DNA of 64,000 bases from Agaricus subrufescens (Eukaryota > Basidiomycota > Agaricomycetes > Agaricales > Agaricaceae): NCBI GenBank assembly GCA_029945375.1, contig CM057067.1:2108001-2172000 (forward strand). Direction: 5' to 3'. Below the pieces are notes generated by a model, which saw only the letters and a program-made list of their open reading frames with translations, was not told the origin of the DNA and ran no database searches. The position numbers and the translations under genes are program-made. Positions 51,436 to 64,000 of this stretch are shown in pieces (the first letter of the stretch is position 1; every line of letters begins with the position of its first letter).

Positions 51436-54400
51436 ATGGGCCCTCATCTTGTTGACTGTAAATGCGTCATGCACCCTGATGGGCACTCTATTGCAAAACG
51501 AGATAAGTTAAAGCATCTTTTGGCATTAAGGGTACGTTCACCTATTTGGAAATTGTGCTCCTGCTGATTAAAGTGCAATAGACCAGGCAAACTTCACCTC
51601 CACACAATATCGCTACACACAATCCCCTACACGATGATTCTGAAGGCTCTCTAGCCCCACACATTGAAAGGAGACTCCCATCGCCAATGACAGACCTGGC
51701 CAGCAGCATCATGGCGCTTACGCTTATGGACAGTGAGGATCTTCATGACGATGTTGATGGCCATAAGTCTCATGAGGACGTCAATGCTACTGTTAGCAGC
51801 CCGTTACTTGATGCTCAGGCTAGTATCCGGGCCATGGTAGACAAGAACCATCATGATCGCCGAGGCACTCAAGAGCATCCCCCCGCATCAACACCTACTT
51901 CCCCATATACGCATGTGGGTGCCCACACAAAGAAGGCCAAAAACATCATCTCCGCTGTTGAGCACAACATACAAGCTGCCAGCATCAGCTTATCATTCCC
52001 CAATCGTGTTTTTCCAGAATCCTCAATCTTACAACCTCTACTCAATTCGGCAGCTGATGTAGTGCAATCCTCAGGCATATCCCTAGCACAAATCAAGTCC
52101 ACAAACTTAGACGTCTGCAATCACAAGAACAGCGTTCTTCAGCTACTCCAACACCTTGATGCACGCGTCAATCTTCTAAGACATTCACTCCCTGTAGGAC
52201 AGTCTGACACGTCACGACTTTTCATCGACATGGGTAAGCATACCTGTTTCCGACTCTTCTGTCCATCCGCTCAGTCAATTATATTATGTATAGATCTTGT
52301 TCTTAACAACCCTGTTGGCCACTTAGACCTTGTCACACAAGTTGTTACCATCCTTGGAATCATATGTCATATAATACTAGGACTCAGTACTGGCGCATCT
52401 GAATTCATAATCAACACCGCTGTCCTTCTGGTGGAGGTGGCTTTTACTGCTGGTCTAGACAATTCTGAACCAAAATATAATGGCGTTCAGACCTCAGTGC
52501 TCCAGCAGCTTCCCACAAGCTTGTATACCGCTCTCAACAAGTTTGACATAGATGGTGATGTTGTTATCTACGCAACTTGCCCTTCATGCAATTGCACCCA
52601 CGAGCCTATCTATGATCAAATTACTGCCACCACATCATATCCCAAGATTTGCCGCAATGCCTTGACAAGAGATGGCAGTACCTTTACTTGTGGTACCCCG
52701 CTTTTGGAACAGACCCATGGTCAGCCTCGCCCTAAAAAGCCCTACACCATACCATCCTTCCGACAACATCTGGCTAGGCTTTTTGCTAGTACCAGTGTTG
52801 AAAATCTATGTGACTATGCTTGCGACAACGCTTTCGCTGCATTACACAATGGAGTAGCCAACGCAACAAATATCTTTGAGGGCGAATTCATGAGATCATT
52901 TGAGGGTCCAGTTCAAGGACAACTTTTCATTGATCGTCAAGGCAAAGCCAGGCTAGCCTTCGCAATTCATGTTGATTTCTTCAATCCCAATGGAGTGAGA
53001 GAGCGGGGGAACCACAATTCCATTGGGATCATATCCCTTGTCTTGCTCAATCTTCCAGAGGATATTCGCTATAGGCCTGAAAATATATATCTCACCATTA
53101 TACCGGGTCCAAGGGAACCTCTGAAGGAGGAGATCAATCATTTTACTAGGCCTATTATTGAAGAGTTTCGACAAGGATGGGAGAGAGGTTTTCGAATTTC
53201 TCATACTCCCTCATCCCCCTATGGACGCAATGTTGATATTGCAATCATCCTCTCTATCAATGATCTACCAGCTGCTCGCAAGGTTTCTGGCTTTGCAGGT
53301 CATGCGTCTCGTTTCATTTGTACTAGATGCAATCTATATGGCCGGGATAAGCTTAACAATGTTGATTTGGAGAATTGGTCACTACGGAATGTAGCTCTAC
53401 TGCGTGAGAGAGCAGAACAATGGCGTGATGCATCTACATCTCGGGAGAGGGAGCAAATATTTGAAATGCATGGATTACGATGGTCGGAATTCTGGCAGCT
53501 ACCCTATTGGAATCCATCATCTATGCTTGTTGTTGATCCCATGCATTGTCTGCTAGAAGGATTGGTCCACTACCACTGCAGATACATCTTACAAATTGAT
53601 TTACGACAAGCTACCGCTGCTACCCCTCCTAAACCCGCTTTCTCCTTTCCCTGGACCACCTATACTCCATCCATCCCTATAGATTTTCAGATTCAGAAGG
53701 ATGAGGAGATCGAACAAGTTGGCCAGATTCACCAAATTTTATCATTCCCGCTTGACAATGACTCGGCCAAATTAGGCAATAAACGGAATACAAGCCAGCT
53801 TCTGAAGAAGCTACTCACAAAAAACCGGCAGCCGCTTCAATTTGTCTGCTATTCTCTTAAATTGCTTGACTTGTTCTCTTCTCCAAGTGATGCAACTTCT
53901 TCAAAACGCAAAACAAAACAACAATTGGGGGAACTATTAGTTGATTGGGTAAGTCATATTGCTGTCGGTTACCTGAGGATCTGACATATTTTGTAGCGCC
54001 TTGGGATGCCATCAACTTCAAATATCTCCCATCCCAAAGTTTGCACTGCGGATACTATACGGCACATCCAACATGTAATTCAAAACACCTGTACTCCATC
54101 GTGGATAAATTCTGTCCCTAGCAATTACGGCGAGGCCAATGCAGGTAGTATCAAAGCTGATGAATGGAGAATTCTCTCCACAGTCTACCTTCCAATTGCC
54201 CTGGTTACATTTTGGGGACACAAAAATGGTTCTCACCCAGCAAAGAATGATTACCTCCTCCGAGTTCTTGACCACACAATGGCACTCTTCCAAGCAGTTA
54301 ACATCATATTCCGGGATACCATGAACAAAGAACGTGCTCTCAGATACCAGACTTACATACGGCGCTGGGCTGAGGATTTAAACCAGGTTCATCCCCATAC

Positions 54401-55174
54401 CACAAAGCAGCGGCGTGCAAACATTCATGCATCCTTGCATCTGTATGACTTTGTGCATCTTTTTGGGCCAATTATGTCCTGGTGGTGTTTCCCCTTTGAA
54501 AGGCTCATTGGTACTGTCCAAAAAATAAACACAAATGACCTAGTCAGAGGTGAGTTACTTTCAAATTCTTCTAAGTCCTTTACTGATCTAGTGAGTAGGC
54601 CAATTAGAACAGACACTGGTCCATTCTTTCACAAGAAGTAGTATTCTACGGTGGTGGTTGAACCGGGAAGACTGCCCTGAAGCTCTTAGGCAGCTCAAGG
54701 TTCATTTTGATCAAGCATTTTCTCGACATCTATCCAAGGACAACATGAAACATTATCCCAGGCCAACAGAAATAGCACATATTCTCCACAAAGGGCGGAA
54801 CTACTCACGTGCTTCTACTCACCAAGGCAATAGCCTTGTCTTGTATTATCCGTCACTAGCTGCTACAACTCCAGTTCCAGGGAGCATTCTGAAGATAATA
54901 GTATGCGGTGAACAGGTACAACTAACTATCAGGAGACAAGCCCCACTTCATAGTGGCTTTTATGACCCATTCATTCGATATCCCTCATTTCCTGCTAGAT
55001 TGTATTCTTCCAAGATGGCTGTAGGCCCACCAGACGTTGTTCCACTCACATGTATAATATCTCATGTTGCAAGATTCATATTTCACCCAGATTGTGCAGT
55101 GATACTCAACCTTTGCAGGGTAAGTCACATAATCCATTGCTCAGTCTCCGCTCTAATACAACCTCTAGGCGTAA
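51436..55174 (+). CDS. Tnp2-type (CACTA/EnSpm) transposase, right copy, intact
   Basis: Exons 51436-51531, 51582-52233, 52294-53948, 53997-54549, 54599-55119 and 55169-55174; introns of 50, 60, 48, 49 and 49 nt, all GT-AG and frame-consistent (3483 coding bases, 1160 residues). The splice at 54550-54598 was chosen because it joins NDLVRG to QLEQTLVHSFTRSSILRWWL, which restores the family C-terminus; reading on without it gives an early stop. The start at 51436 adds a Cys/His-containing exon ahead of the long central exon. Residue positions: Cys cluster 345-354, catalytic-region Asp664. No difference from the left copy was noticed. The two copies point away from each other. Confidence 0.85.
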
Positions 55175-55585
55175 TAGAAGAAGTTAGTACTACTTGTGTA
55201 TTCATGTTTCATTCATTTCCTTGTACACCTACTGACTCCATGTTCAATATACTGAGCTCCTACATGGGATCACCAGCATCAGCAAACCGGCTCAGAGATG
55301 TTAAGGCCTTATAACTTACCGATAATCTCTAACATCACCGCCCATCTCTAAAGTCTTTGACAAGCTGAACTATTATGGGCAGTCAATCCATAAAAATGTA
55401 AGGTACCTGGTATGAATACCATCTATACCAGCATCTGTGATGAATACCATCTATACCGGCATCTGCAATGTATACCATATATACAATCTTATACTGCCGA
55501 GGATGGCAAAATATATTATCTAATAGAGCTATATATATAGCAGCATGAGCTGAGGGAGAACCCATATATAAGCAGTTCAGCTGAT

Positions 55586-55668
55586 TGGCACCACTGGGAA
55601 TCGAACCCAGGACCTCCTGACAAACGAGACCACACAGCAAGACACTTGAACACCTGAGCCAAGGCACC
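55586..55668 (-). ncRNA. tRNA-derived Pol III element, right copy
   Basis: Mirror of 39041-39123, with the same A and B boxes on the minus strand and the same lack of a proper anticodon arm. Confidence 0.5.
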
Positions 55669-55828
55669 GAGTTATTTGCTTGGTACATAGATTAAATATA
55701 TACACAAATTTGAAAAAACTCGAAAATTTCTAAGTCCCCCAGCTGCCGCTACACACCATCAACACTACCCTACCCTTGCCCCTTGCATAATGTTAGATTC
55801 ATATACAATTTAACTTCATTGTTGGAGT

Positions 55829-55970
55829 CATGCTTGTAATCCCATATCAAAAATTGAAGCATGGATGTATGCTTTTCAAAAGATGGTAATCTCAAAAAAT
55901 AAACTGTGACATGAATGTATGCTTTTCAAAAGATTGTAATCTTAAAAAAATAAATTGTACCATGATTGTA
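55829..55970. repeat. tandem repeat of about 51 bp, right copy
   Basis: Mirror of 38739-38880. Confidence 0.8.
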
Positions 55971-56088
55971 TTCTTTTATTTGAATTGTATGTCCATTCGT
56001 TTCACTTTACCACAATGTAAGCGTTCACATTCTCTTTAATTGCAATACAATGTTTGTTTATGATGTAAGGTCTACAGTATTTGAGCCG

Positions 56089-56528
56089 ATTTGCTGATGA
56101 GTGTACAACCCACTCACCCTACACTCAGCGTAGGCTCAGCATGCGCTCTTCTTACGCTTTCTGACTCTGCTTTTATCTGAATCTAAATAAGTTTAATCAG
56201 TCAACGTTTTGGTCACGACCAAAATGTAAACTGGAAGATTTAGTTTCAGTCATATCTAATATAAAGTACTTCAGTATTAGTTTTATTCTCAACTCATAAG
56301 CGGTACATTGCCTATGCTGAAATGTGATCCGAGAATAGTAAAATAGGAAGAAATGAAATCTATTGTTTTAAAAGCGGTTTTAAACTTGACCAAAAATCTC
56401 GGTGATTTCGGTCATACTTTGAAGCTAGTTGATTATTTTCATTTCATTTGTTTTTTCAGCTCTAACTTAAATTATCTAATTAGACCAAATTTTCGGCTGA
56501 GCCGAAATTGTCAACTTTACGGTGTGAA
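56089..56528 (+). repeat. hairpin-bearing repeat block B, right copy
   Basis: Mirror of 38181-38620. It ends with TTTCGGCTGAGCCGAAA and GGTGTGAA directly before the Copia coding similarity at 56529. Confidence 0.6.
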
Positions 56529-59478
56529 GAGACTAGGGCATCCTTCTTCTAAGGTTCTTCGGAATTCTCCTCAGAACGTGAAAGGTATGCCCAATCACCT
56601 TCGAGATAAATCCGAAGGGCATGCCTGTCCCGGATGCGCATTAGGAAAAATGACGCAAAAACATTTCCCTGATTCTTCCAAAAGGGCTAAAGGACCCTTG
56701 GAGTTAGTTCACGCGGACTTAATGGAGTTTCCAACTCTATCTTATCACCGCTACAAATGGGTTGTTTTGTTCTATGACGATTTCTCGTCGTATATACACA
56801 TTGCTTTTCTCCGAGAGAAGTCCGGAACGTTTCTAGCATTCAAAAACTTTGTATCCATCGTGGAGAATGTGTTAAATCTTCGTGTCAAACAATTCCGCAC
56901 TGACCGAGGGGGAGAGTTTCAATCCAATTCTTTCGAAGCGTTTCTAAAAGAGCACGGCATAAGTCATGAAACGAGTGTAGCCGATGTACATCAGCAAAAT
57001 GGGCGTGCGGAACGTATGATCCGCACCTTGAGAGAAAAATCTCAATGTATTAGAATTGAAGCCTCTCTACCCAACTCGTACTGGGAATTTGCACTGGAAA
57101 CCACAGCGCATCTCCACAACCGTACTCCGCTTTTGAGACGAAATTGGAAAACACCGTTTGAACTCTGGAATGGGCATAAACCAGACGTCTCATACCTGAG
57201 AGTCTTTGGATGCGCCGCGTACGTCTTTATACCTCCAAACCAACGCCACAACAAACTATCTCCATCATCCGAACTGATGATTTTCATCGGATACGAGTCT
57301 GGTTCCAAAGCTTATCGCTTCATGAGAACGCAGAAGGGACACTTGATCTTCGTTGGGACCACAGCTTTGTTCGACGAAACTTGGTTTCCCAAATCTTTGG
57401 ATAAGGGCCGCCCTGGCTTTGGACGTATTGAAAGTGATGCACCTACCGCACCTGAATCTGATATTCCAATAGAACCGTTTAACCCGTTTAATCCTCCAAT
57501 CCCACCCCCGCACAACGACGGTTCAGGAGATGATTCTAATAAGGCTAAATCGCCACCATCGACTCCTAAAAAGAATGCTCAGATGGAATCACCCACTGAA
57601 TCCTCCCAGCCGAAAAAGCCTCAACCATCTCGTGTATTTCCTCGTAGAATGCACTTTGGACCTACCGATGATGACATCACATCACGTCCACAAGGGGGAG
57701 AGTTATCTCCAACTCCTCCTGCGCGCAATGTACGACCGAGAAATACTATACGACCCCCTGCATGCTTTGGCAATATGCATGGAGATCGTCATGTACCGGT
57801 GGATATTCTTGGCACTTCGAGAAGAGAAATTCCCGACACAAGTTCTAATGAAACAGTCGACGTTGCTAAACTTGTTCAGGAAGGGGGAGTACATTTTACC
57901 AAGTATCTTCTCTCCGCTGCATTTAAAGCAGGAGATGAATACGTACCACAGACATTTAAAGATGTCCTCAAACTACCAGAATCCTCAAAGAATGAATGGA
58001 TTCGTGGTGCGTGTAGGGAAGAACTTGATGCATTAAAAACCCGAAACGTCTATGAACTTGTACCCCTACCAAAAAATAGAAAAGCGATTAAAAATCGCTG
58101 GGTATTTAACATCAAATCGGACGGACGCAAACGAGCTCGTCTCGTTGCGAAAGGATTTTCACAAGTCGAAGGTATTGACTTCGACGAGCTCTTTTCTCCA
58201 GTTGTGCGGTTTGAGACAGTTCGTCTACTCTTATCTATAGCCGCTCTCGAGGATTGGGACCTCGAAGCGTTAGACGTAAAAACCGCCTTCCTATATGGAA
58301 AATTAGACGAGGAAATATACATGGAACAACCTGAAGGGTTTGTCACACCTGGCAAAGAAAATCTCGTCTGGAGACTTCATAGAGCTCTATACGGCCTAAA
58401 ACAGGCCAGCCTCGCTTGGTGGAAGGAAATGAATTCCTCCATGAAACTACTAGGCTTCAAACGGATATCTTCGGATGCCGGAGTTTTCATCTATCAGGAA
58501 GAAGAGTCAATCGTAGTCGTCATTGTTTACGTTGACGATGCTCTCTTCATGAGTAATAATCGAAGGCTCCTCATCTTGAAGAAGAACGAGTTTATGAATC
58601 GATGGGAGTGTCGAGATTTAGGGAGTGCGAAAGAATTCTTGGGGATGAGAATTTTGAGAGATCGGAAAAAGCGGATACTTTATCTTGACCAAAGGACGTA
58701 CCTCGAAAAAGTCCTCAACCGCTTTAACATCTCATCCAAACCAACGAATACCCCATTACCAGCTGGATATAAGCCACTCCCAAATCCTGAACATTCTAAT
58801 TCTGAAACACGCAGACGCTTCCAGCAGATCATAGGATCTTTGCTGTACATAATGTTGGGGACCAGACCAGATATCGCGTACGCCGTCATTAAACTCTCGC
58901 AATTTAGCGCTGAGCCGACTGATGATCATATTGAGAAAGCCTTATACATATGCCGCTACCTCTTAAAGACATCAAATTACGCTTTGGTGTTTAATGGAGG
59001 TTCAGGACAGGGCTTAGTTGCGTATTCTGATTCTGACTGGGCATCAGACCCCATTCTGCATCGATCCACAACCGGATATTTGATAATGCTTGCTGATGGT
59101 CCGATCTCCTGGCTGAGCAGGAGACAAAAAACCGTAGCGCTATCATCAACCGAGGCCGAATACATGGCCATGTCGGACTGTACTAGGCAAGCGGTGTGGA
59201 TCCAGTCGCTCTTGTGCGAACTTGGATTTAACATTTCTTCTATTCCCGTTTATGGTGATAACCAGGGATCTATATTCCTGGCATCAAACCCTGTCCAGGA
59301 ACGACGGACTAAACACATTGATGTCCGGTTCCACTATATCCGGGAATGTATAGAAGATGGAAAGATCGAGGCCATACACGTCGACGGTGACAAGAACACT
59401 GCAGATCTTTTTACCAAGGCGTTGGCTTTCGACAAGTTTGCCGAGTTCCGAGGGCAACTAGGCATTGAGTTCTATTGA
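56353..59478 (+). mobile_element. Ty1/Copia integrase-RT-RNase H polyprotein, right copy, 5'-truncated
   Basis: Same 1041-codon frame as 35231-38356, with integrase D122/D184/E220, YVDD at 726-729 and RNase H motifs intact. At 59326-59328 the codon is CGG (KHIDVRFHYI), the residue normally seen in Copia RNase H, against CAG in the left copy, so this arm keeps the older state at that site. The first roughly 57 codons are block B sequence read through in frame. Confidence 0.9.
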
Positions 59479-59518
59479 ACGTTACATGCCTCAGTCTACT
59501 GTCTATAGCGAGGGGGAG

Positions 59519-59917
59519 TGTTGAGAAACCCATGGACCCTCCTTGTAACTCAGTGAAACGTCCAGGACCTGTCCATGGTTCCGAGGATGTCTCTATACAC
59601 AGTAGAAATAACCTGAGTAGATACCAAACGGTTTATCAGAGACTCATGACATCGTTCATGAGTCTCATCTAATTTCCCAACCAATTATGCTGCCCGAATT
59701 ATTTTATTCTAGAACTTTTACTACTCATCTCCGATGTTACCTATGATGCATTTACTCAACTCCTATCGCATATGGCAATTAGATCACTATGAAATATGTA
59801 TATAAGACCTTCTTCATTGTATGTTTTAAGTAGACTTAATCCATCCTTCATATCTCTCAAAAACTCGTTCTATTAAAGTCTTTAACTCTACCACATAGTC
59901 TACACACAGTCTACACA
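59519..59917 (+). mobile_element. 3' LTR of Copia element, right copy
   Basis: Begins TGTTGAGAAACC immediately after the polypurine tract GCGAGGGGGAG; the end near CTACACA at 59917 is by the TG...CA rule. Promoter-like TATATAAG near 59799. Confidence 0.65.
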
Positions 59918-60796
59918 GGTCTGTGTTCGTTGTCCTAATCGCTGCCGAGTCACGCTGCTGTTTTGACACCCAGGTACCCACCATTCACTCTTGAACACAT
60001 GTCTATCTAGTCCCCTATCGCTTAGCTTGCGACCAGATTCGATAATGATCATGAGTGGCTATCCCTTGTGGTCCATGGATGGGCAGCCCCGGGAACTGCC
60101 AGTGGCTGTTCCCGCGTGGCTCACGCGGCTACAGCAAGGTGGCTGTGCTTCCATCACTTCCCTCTCCTCCCTCTATGTTCGTCTAGCCACTGCTCGCCAC
60201 CATGCCCACCAATCGGGTCCAAATTTTTTTGGGAGGAGTTTATACCTGGAAGGGGAGGACTGGTGAACGAGAAGGGCAGATGCTGGATATTTGGCTGAGG
60301 AAAAATCCGACAATTTGGTAGATAGGTAAGTTTGAAAGAATGCGTCGTCGTGAGCCGTATACTGACGCTAAATTCACCAAACCTTAGCTGCATATTGCGA
60401 CTATTATAGTCTCACTCTGTACGAAGCTTCATGTCAATTGAACCATTTCTGTATTCGTTATTTGTCATCGAAGCCAACACTGTCCACTGCCATCGATAAG
60501 AATATTATGTAGGTATTTCCCTTTCGCACCGACGCCTTTCATAATCTAGGCGCACGTTGGTGGGAATGCGAGGTGCATATATGACCTCTCCAGGTTGGCA
60601 TTGGATGCTTTTACGCAGTTGTAAAGTTGAGTGCTGTCATGCACTTGACTTACATCGCACCGCAAGGCCGGCCTTATGAACCAACAAGTAGTGCAACCGT
60701 TGTTGCTTTCCCCGCTTACCATGGACCCCACCTCTCTCAAACCCCTGTCCGTGCATTTATTCTTCTCCTTCTCTTTTTTTTATTGAAGGGGTTTCT

Positions 60797-61253
60797 CTAG
60801 CTCGTAGTGAGCACTTTCTGGAGGATCAGGAGCCTGCTGAAGGGGGCTGGCAGTTTTCGAAGGCATTGGGAGAGTGTGATCAAGTGCGTGTTTCTTTCTC
60901 TCTGAATATATGTATCCTCTGCTGAACAATGTAGGTATAGAAACTGGGCGACCTACAAGTTCGTCTTGAAACTATGAAGTCAGATTGCGAAAAGGCAGAG
61001 ACCCAGTTAGGGCTGACGCAGCAGTCTAGCGGGACGCTACTCGAGTGTGTCAGTAGTTTAAGGGAGGGAAAGTGTGTTTCCCCCCTTCTTTCTCGGCTGT
61101 CTAACTCGTGGCATCGTAGAACAGAAGATAAAGATAAAGAATCAATTGTCCAATTGATCCCTTCAAGATTCACCTTCACTGAGCAAGAAACAGACGCGGG
61201 AAAATCCACAGAACGCGTATGCAAAGGATCCAGTAATGTAGGTCACTCAAACT
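60797..61253 (+). pseudogene. COG6: COG6 fragment, right copy
   Basis: Mirror of 33456-33912. Introns at about 60881-60936 and 61070-61120 can be removed to give a continuous frame from ARSEHFLED to FTEQETDAGKSTE. Confidence 0.65.
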
Positions 61254-61370
61254 CTTACTTCCTGGTTCGTTTGCTCTATGCCTCTACTGATGTACAAGAT
61301 GTAGCCTCCGTTACTTCGACATCAAGCCCTAGTCACCTTCAAGAATTCGATGATGACCACGAAACGAGCA

Positions 61371-62309
61371 GTTACTGATGCGACAATGAAAGATATCTTC
61401 AAGCAAATGAGGCAACATCTTTCTGATAAGGTGTTACCAGTTCAACGTGCATCAGCCAAGGTATGTCCTGAATTTTGCATGTCGAAAAGCTTTGCCTTAT
61501 TTTTGCGCCAGGTGTTCATTGCTATATATACCTCGGATGATAGCACACATCCTACGATCAGCAACGTGGAGACTATCTTGAATATATGCTTCAAGAGCCT
61601 CGATTCTGTCGACCAACTCACTTGTCATATTCTGCTCACTCATTTCGTTGGATGCCTTCTCGCCTCTACTCCAGTTGAACGAGCGACTCCCGCACCTGAA
61701 CCGGCACAAAAACTAAGAGAAGATAATGCAGATGACAACACCATGCATTCTCCTCATGTCGCTGTTAAAGTGAAAAAAGCGTTGTCAAGCCCGGCAGAGA
61801 TGCTTGCGCTTCTTTCTCATCAATTCAATAAATCCTATCTATCCCGTAAAATTCGCGTTGGAATATTTGACTCCTGCGCTGCGCTGTTCACACGATCGGG
61901 TGCTGGTTGGGTTGAGGCAAATTTTCTGTTGGTGTTGGACATTTGATGAATGAAATAGTACGTTGTCCGCTTGGTCGTTGATCGACATTTCGATGAGGGA
62001 TCTCATCAGAATTGGATGCTCAGCGAACAGGGACAGACAGATGCTATACAAGAGCTGCCAAACAACTATCTCAAACGATGGCCTGCTCTGATGCCCGGTC
62101 AAGTGGCACCATCTTTACCTGTACTCGTTATAGCCCTTTGTGAAGTTGCGGGCCTTTTACAACAGCTCGGAAATGCACCTCCTCCCGTCCAGGATGCACT
62201 TTCCGAGTCACTCATCACCATCCTCACTCATACAAATCATATGGTCCGCGTCGCCGCATCGCGGACTTGACGCTCTTTCTGCGTTTCCACTCCCCCCTGT
62301 CTACCGACA
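61371..62309 (+). pseudogene. LAA1: HEATR5/LAA1 fragment, right copy
   Basis: Mirror of 32400-33338, with the same frameshifts and deletion; the lesions predate the duplication. Confidence 0.8.
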
Positions 62310-62579
62310 ACTATCCTTGTGGTCGTCGTCGTCCTCCTCGCACTCTCACCCTGCTTCAGTATCCATCTCTCCTCGTCGTTCCCGCTCGCAACCAAGGTCG
62401 CGTTCACCCAGGTCCCACTGTCACGGACACCGCTCAGACATCCACCGCCATCACAACACCGCCATCTCCACACAATTCCGAGTTGCCTGATGCATTATTA
62501 CCACCTTCCTCTCCCGAACAAGACAAGGACCTTGTATCGGAGTGTACTATCTCAGGAAACAGTCGCCGGTGCTTGAACC

Positions 62580-63426
62580 GTTTGGATTTGGAGATATTGT
62601 AAGTGGGATCGAGGATTGGGCGAAGAAAGCTGCTGACGCTGTGAAGAGTGGTGCGAAGAAGACTGCCAGTGCGGTCGAGAGTGGTGCAAAGAAAGCGGCT
62701 GGGCCAGTGAAAATTGGTGCAAAGAAGGCTGCGAGTACAGTCAGTAGCGGCGCGAAAAAGGTCACGGGAGGGGCGAAGGCGGTGGAGGAGGGCGCCATGA
62801 AGACGATGGAAGAGGGCTCCATGAAGACGATTGAAAAGAGCACCAAGAAAGTCGAAAGCGGTGCAAAAAAGTCGGAGGTACGGTTGAAAAGGAGGCAAAG
62901 AAAGTAAGGGGAGTGGTCGAGGAGGGGGCAAAAAAGGTTGAGGCTGGTGCCAAGAAGGGCGATCAAAGGTGGCGTCAAGAAGGTCGGTAGAGCGATTGCA
63001 GCCGGTGCAAAAGATGTGAAGGACGCAGTCGATCCTCCGAAGCCTTCGTCATCATCAGTGACAAAGGCATTGACATCTGTCGCACCAAAAGCGACCGAGC
63101 AAACAGTGTCGGTGGTGGTGAACGGTGAGGCAATGTTTGGGGGGTGCGGGGTTGGTAGCAAGTGTGGGGACGGATGCCAGGTTGTCTGGACTGTTCAACC
63201 CGTCAAAGCCAATTCCGTTATTCCAAAAAAAGTTTCCGCTGTCCAAGGTGCGTGGGATATGAGTGTCGGAGGTGGATACATAGCTGACGGCGGAACAAGA
63301 AATGCTTCGGGGACGCGGAGAGGCGACGATCGATGCCAGACCCTCGGGTCAAGGTGGGCTGTGCTGGTGGAACGAGGGCTGGAGTGCAACAGACAGAATG
63401 TGAGCTGGGTATGGTCATGTCGGTAG
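62580..63426 (+). pseudogene. GAKK amphipathic-repeat protein, right copy
   Basis: Mirror of 31283-32129, with the same two frame breaks. Confidence 0.5.
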
Positions 63427-63727
63427 CGAGTCTAGTGTAGCACCGGTTACTGTCTTTTTTCATGTCATCGAGTTAGCTATACAATATTCTTATTCTATGA
63501 GGATAGAAAAACATCCTGGCTAAAGGCTGTGTTTGACCCTGATACCGTTAGAGATTGGTTGATACCTTGAAGTATATCATGTCAGTGTAAACTTAGGCAC
63601 AGGCTACCTTTCCACCCTAGAAATGCTAGTTAATATGTATTCTGCATATAAAATGGCATAGGCTAGTCAAAATTATCTGTAGTTCAAACAAAATTAACTT
63701 GGAGGGCAATCTTGCAACAAATACATA

Positions 63728-64000
63728 TTATGAATCTGCTAGAGCTAACTCATGAGTTGGTACAGATCGTAAGACTCGTCCCTTGTTCCCACCCCGAAAT
63801 GGAGTAACAACACATTCCATATACCCATATTCCCAAACCATGCTGCGAGTTCCAAAATGGGAACCTTCTGAGAGACAGAGCACATAATCATACTTTTTAG
63901 TAGGGGGGGTGGGAAACACATAGCAGTAAGGCACCAGAATAGTGCCCTCCTCCCCATGAAAACTGGCAGAGACATTAATACCATCAAGGCCTTTGTAGAA
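63728..64000 (-). CDS. KOW-motif protein exon 3, cut by window end
   Basis: Reverse complement of 30709-30981. Only the last 90 codons are inside the window; whether the rest of the gene is also duplicated cannot be seen. Confidence 0.55.
   Translation of the reverse strand, partial: FYKGLDGINVSASFHGEEGTILVPYCYVFPTPPTKKYDYVLCLSEGSHFGTRSMVWEYGYMECVVTPFRGGNKGRVLRSVPTHELALADS

Larger units (their letters stand above)
51049..64000. repeat. right arm of giant inverted repeat, reaches window end
   Basis: Reverse complement of 30709-43660 (position sum 94709). It starts with TATTCC at 51049-51054; the base before (51048) no longer matches. The arm may continue beyond the window. Confidence 0.95.

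Noticed and set aside
55315..56352. A 5' LTR for the Copia element
   Set aside because: Nothing resembling TGTTGAGAAACC or the rest of the 3' LTR occurs upstream; the element is 5'-truncated.

Overview
The window is nuclear DNA of a filamentous basidiomycete, most likely a mushroom-forming Agaricomycete. Nearly every gene is cut by GT-AG introns of about 47-60 nt, and many genes belong to families I recognise as multi-copy in Agaricomycetes. It has four zones. (1) 1-7595: the 3' part of an ordinary, apparently intact host gene for a giant BEACH-WD40 protein. (2) About 8.6-24.3 kb, next to a 100-N gap: an accessory island of transposon-associated families. It holds a coiled-coil/'DGMSSEE' gene, a small 'VNLR' gene, a WD40 gene with a C-terminal membrane segment, a proline-rich gene, and an intact TET/JBP-type 2-oxoglutarate/Fe(II) dioxygenase with all catalytic residues. 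Further on, a large Agaricomycete-type gene carries a 1.38-kb solo LTR inside one of its introns.

(3) About 17.5-29 kb, and again at 31-34 kb: a graveyard of broken pieces of unrelated housekeeping genes, several joined in pairs in one orientation (mL46 with Hsp70, SET2 with KRE6, COG6 with HEATR5/LAA1). They carry frameshifts and stops but still have their introns, so they were copied as DNA and not as retrocopies. (4) 30.7 kb to the window end: a huge inverted repeat. Bases 30709-43660 reappear as reverse complement at 51049-64000, every pair of positions summing to 94709, with no length difference and only one substitution noticed. Each arm carries the gene fragments, a truncated Copia retrotransposon with one LTR, a tRNA-derived Pol III element and a complete six-exon Tnp2 (CACTA/EnSpm-type) transposase of about 1160 residues.

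The 7388-bp spacer holds a 4051-bp hAT transposon with perfect 28-bp terminal inverted repeats and a perfect 8-bp target duplication, a coiled-coil gene, and a second, decayed 'DGMSSEE' gene that is cut by the right-arm junction. The left arm ends inside the hAT target duplication, 3 bp from the element, so hAT activity and the inverted duplication may be linked. A roughly 40-bp block upstream of the TET gene is nearly identical to one upstream of the Tnp2 transposase, which suggests the TET gene travels or is regulated as part of the same transposon family. A join made by the assembler cannot be excluded from sequence alone. Family names come from recognising motifs, not from database searches.
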